Assembly: GCA_963763135.1 (NCBI GenBank)
Contig: CAVXNJ010000004.1
Coordinates: 248,001-312,000, forward strand
Length of the DNA stretch: 64,000 nt
Direction of reading: 5' to 3'
Source of the DNA: JANMZO01 sp963763135
Lineage (GTDB): Bacteria > Actinomycetota > Acidimicrobiia > Acidimicrobiales > JANYDT01
Positions within the stretch are counted from its first letter, which is position 1. Each line of letters starts with the position of its first letter. A model generated the notes under the pieces. That model made no database searches, was not told the DNA's origin, and was given only the letters and a program-made list of their open reading frames with translations. Made by a program: the position numbers and the translations under genes. Shown piece after piece: positions 61,901-64,000 of the stretch.

Positions 61901-62566
61901 TCAGCGTGTCTTTCGCTTTGTCTTGACTTTCGTCGTCGGCGGTACCGTAGGCAGCATCTTTCGACTCTTCACGGGTTTGGCCTTCGGTTTCGTCGTCGGG
62001 GGAACGAGACCGAGCCGTGCGGGTATCGACGGCTTGCGCGTCGTTGCCGGGGTACGTGTCGGCGTCGAACGACGGGCGGCGGCGGATTTGCGGGTGGTTG
62101 TCGGTACGGTCGATTTCGGTACGGTCGATTTCTTGACGGTCGATTTCGGTACGGTGGTCGTCGGCTGATCCCCGCGCTCACCCGTCGTGGTGGTCGGGGG
62201 TTTCGTCGTGGTCGTCGTCGAATCCGGAGCAACGACGGGGGGAGTCGTGGTCGACGTGGTGGTGGTCGCCCGTTTTGGATCGTCGGGAATGGGATCCGGT
62301 CGCAACGGAACCGCGGTGCGTGTGGCGGGTGTTTCGACCCGCTCTTTCAGGATTGGCCGGGGAGTTTCCGGCGTTGGCGGCATCGTGGTCGTGGTTGTGC
62401 TCGTCGTGGTCGTGCTAGTCGTGGGTGTGGGGATGGTTGTTGATGGCGGGGCGGAAGTAGCTACGGTCGTTGGAGCCGATGTCGTGGTGCTCGTCGGTTG
62501 TGGTGTCGTCGTCGTTGATGTCGATGGCTGTGAAGTCGACGTTGTTGTAGACGTTGATGGTGTGTG
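61901..62566 (-). pseudogene. Detached Thr/Lys-rich tail of the DUF1501 gene
   Basis: Directly after the TAA at 62569-62567, the same reading frame stays open for 221 codons and continues the Thr/Ser/Pro-rich composition (TPSTSTTTSTSQPSTSTTTT, later KSTVKKSTVPKSTVP). It ends in a basic segment (TTKVKTKRKTR) before a stop at 61901-61903. The only start inside is an ATG at 62383. The likeliest reading is the former C-terminus of the DUF1501 protein, cut off by indels in CA tracts around 62555-62590. Alternatively it is expressed by frameshifting or phase variation, or the break is a sequencing error. Confidence 0.65.
62102..62160. repeat. Tandem 15-bp repeats in Thr/Lys tail
   Basis: A TCGATTTCGGTACGG-like unit occurs about four times with one variant (CTTGACGG). 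On the minus strand it encodes repeated (P/K)KSTV units. Confidence 0.7.
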
Positions 62567-64000
62567 TTAGAAGTCGTCGTTGTGTGTTGTCGTTGATGGT
62601 GTTGTCGTTGATGGTGCTGTCGTGGAAGTGGTTGTGTTACCCGGTGCCGAGGTCGTACTCGATGGTGACGTGGTCGTCGAGCTCGAAGGTGTTGTCGTCG
62701 ACGTGGTTGTGTTGCCCGGTGCCGTGGTCGTCGAGGGTGTGGTGGTGGACGAGGTGGTCGGCGGCGAGGTAGTGGTCGACGCAATGGTGGTCGTCGAGAC
62801 AACCGTTGTCGATGTGGTCGATGTCGTCGATGTCGTCGACGTGGAACTCGACGTGGTGGTTGATGTCGTGGTCGGCGAAGTATCAGTAAGTGCGCTGAGA
62901 AATGGCACCGGGGTGTTGGCGACTCCGAGGATCGCAGCGTCGTCTGCGCCGAGGACGCCCCGCAACACGCTGGCGTACACCTGTCGGAAATCGGTTGTGG
63001 CGACGAGATTCCCGTCGTCATCGAGGTTCGTGAGATCAGGTGAACTGCCGTAGACCCCGCCCCGAACGGGATCTCCGACGGCGATCATGCACGATGACGA
63101 ACCGTGATCAGTTCCGAAGGAGTCATTTGATTCGGCGCGACGACCGAACTCTGACCAGGTCACTACCGTTACCTTCGAGCGATAGGTCGGGCTCAGAAGT
63201 TGAAACATCGCTTCGATCGATGTGTCGAGGTCGGTCAACAGCTCGGCGTGCCACGGCAGCTGATCGCTGTGGGTATCGAATCCTCCGAAGCTTGTGTTGA
63301 ACACCCGACCGCCCAGCCCGGCATTGATGAGGTTCGCTGCCATCAACAGCTGACGCTTCAGCGACGAACCATTGAGGCCGGTGTATGCCGCACGCGACGC
63401 CACTGCGGCGTCGATGGCCCGCACATTCACGGTCGCCAGTCGATCTCCGAGGGGACCGAAACCGGTGGGTTGCGAACCGATGGACCGCAAGGCTGTTGTC
63501 ACCCGCGTTTCACTGTTGCTGGTGGGATTGCTACCCAGGGCGGCGCCGGCCCAGAGCGGAAGACCGAGTGCTGATGACACGGACCCACGCACGATCGGGG
63601 GGACCGACGTGCCGAGGCTGACCATTTTCAGAGGATTGCCATCGTCGGCTCCGTCGTACCATCGCCCGAGCCACCCCGTGCGGGCCGCGTTGAACGCGGT
63701 CCCGCCGGTGCCCGTGCCCGCCGACCAATGGTCCCCGGAACTGAAATGGCTGAGGTTCGGCGGGTTGTAACCGACGTTGCGAATGAGTGCCACCTGGCCG
63801 TTGCCGAAGCGCGTGGCCAGATTGGCGAGCGAAGGGTGGAGTCCGGTGTCAGCGGAGACCGCGATCGGTGAAGCTATCGCGACTGTCTTTCGGAGATCGT
63901 TGTAGCGCCCCGTCTGGGTTCCGCCGGGAATCACCGTGTTCAGCCCGTCATTTCCGCCACCGAGGTACACAAGAACCAAGACGCCGTCGGTTGACGACGG
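62567..64000 (-). CDS. DUF1501 protein with Thr/Ser-rich tail (5' partial)
   Basis: The frame is open to the window edge (minus strand), so the N-terminus is missing. The visible 477 residues have the DUF1501 pattern: LVLVYLGGGNDGLNTVIPGG, SFGGFDTHSDQLPWHAELLT, VVTWSEFGRRAESNDSFGTD and the adjoining HGSSSCMIAVGDPVRGG. Members are usually Tat-exported alkaline phosphatase/sulfatase-superfamily proteins, often paired with a DUF1800 gene; activity is unknown. After about 370 residues an almost pure Thr/Ser/Pro tail begins. It ends abruptly in HNDDF and TAA at 62567, where sequence in the neighbouring frame is also Thr-rich, so this end may be a frameshift product. Confidence 0.85.
   Translation of the reverse strand, partial: PSSTDGVLVLVYLGGGNDGLNTVIPGGTQTGRYNDLRKTVAIASPIAVSADTGLHPSLANLATRFGNGQVALIRNVGYNPPNLSHFSSGDHWSAGTGTGGTAFNAARTGWLGRWYDGADDGNPLKMVSLGTSVPPIVRGSVSSALGLPLWAGAALGSNPTSNSETRVTTALRSIGSQPTGFGPLGDRLATVNVRAIDAAVASRAAYTGLNGSSLKRQLLMAANLINAGLGGRVFNTSFGGFDTHSDQLPWHAELLTDLDTSIEAMFQLLSPTYRSKVTVVTWSEFGRRAESNDSFGTDHGSSSCMIAVGDPVRGGVYGSSPDLTNLDDDGNLVATTDFRQVYASVLRGVLGADDAAILGVANTPVPFLSALTDTSPTTTSTTTSSSTSTTSTTSTTSTTVVSTTTIASTTTSPPTTSSTTTPSTTTAPGNTTTSTTTPSSSTTTSPSSTTSAPGNTTTSTTAPSTTTPSTTTHNDDF

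Noticed and set aside
62461..63021. His/Arg/Pro-rich 186-residue minus-strand frame
   Set aside because: An off-frame reading of the Thr-codon repeats of the DUF1501 tail; low-complexity artefact.

Overview
The window is a high-GC (roughly 60-65 %) chromosomal segment of an Actinomycetota bacterium. The first 15.5 kb carry the order pyrC-carA-carB-pyrD-pyrF-mihF-gmk-rpoZ-coaBC-(insert)-metK-priA, an arrangement known from Actinobacteria, and the actinobacterial integration host factor (mIHF) is present. Long Thr/Pro-rich linkers on secreted proteins, many apparently leaderless genes and a PriA lacking a visible Walker A motif make an Acidimicrobiia-type organism (Ilumatobacter-like) my best guess. 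That is inference from gene content, not a database result.

Layout. 1-9.3 kb: pyrimidine biosynthesis (pyrC end, carA, carB with a one-base frameshift, pyrD, pyrF), then mihF, gmk, rpoZ and coaBC. 9.4-12 kb: two tandem paralogous secreted proteins with duplicated promoters. 12-15.5 kb: metK and priA. 15.5-19 kb (minus): a 1160-residue protein resembling cargo of extracellular contractile injection systems. 19-24 kb (minus): S41 peptidase, UvrD-type helicase with HRDC domain, and an unknown. 24-28 kb (minus): peptide-type ABC transporter (binding protein and two permeases, no ATPase). 28-34 kb: histidine phosphatase, alpha/beta hydrolase, DinG-like helicase, uppS and recO. 33.7-39.6 kb: secreted protein, FAD oxidoreductase, malate synthase G (glcB) and a GlcG-like protein, with a 191-bp MITE-like element between the last two. 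39.7-45.3 kb: a complete second peptide-type ABC transporter with a fused double ATPase.

45.4-64 kb is regulatory and accessory: universal stress protein, GT2 glycosyltransferase, response regulator-cyclase, TauE/SafE exporter, an AbiEi/DUF559-like gene flanked by direct repeats, a very large seven-GAF hybrid histidine kinase (frameshifted), a divergent Crp-type regulator with a CRP-like palindrome in the shared promoter region, aldo/keto reductase, DUF445 protein, truncated haemoglobin, a small conserved unknown, glyS, and a DUF1501 protein whose Thr-rich tail is broken at a CA-repeat tract.

How it works together. The 5' end supplies UMP, GMP-to-GDP phosphorylation, coenzyme A and S-adenosylmethionine. 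glcB and the GlcG-like gene point to glyoxylate/glycolate use, and two dipeptide/oligopeptide importers point to a heterotroph. The cyclase, the Crp-type regulator and the multi-GAF kinase form a plausible cyclic-nucleotide and phosphorelay signalling neighbourhood. Several housekeeping genes share a TANNNT box 6-7 nt before the start codon, as expected for leaderless transcripts. Both frameshifted genes (carB and the kinase) carry one extra G after a GCC codon, so sequence error must be excluded before calling either one broken.
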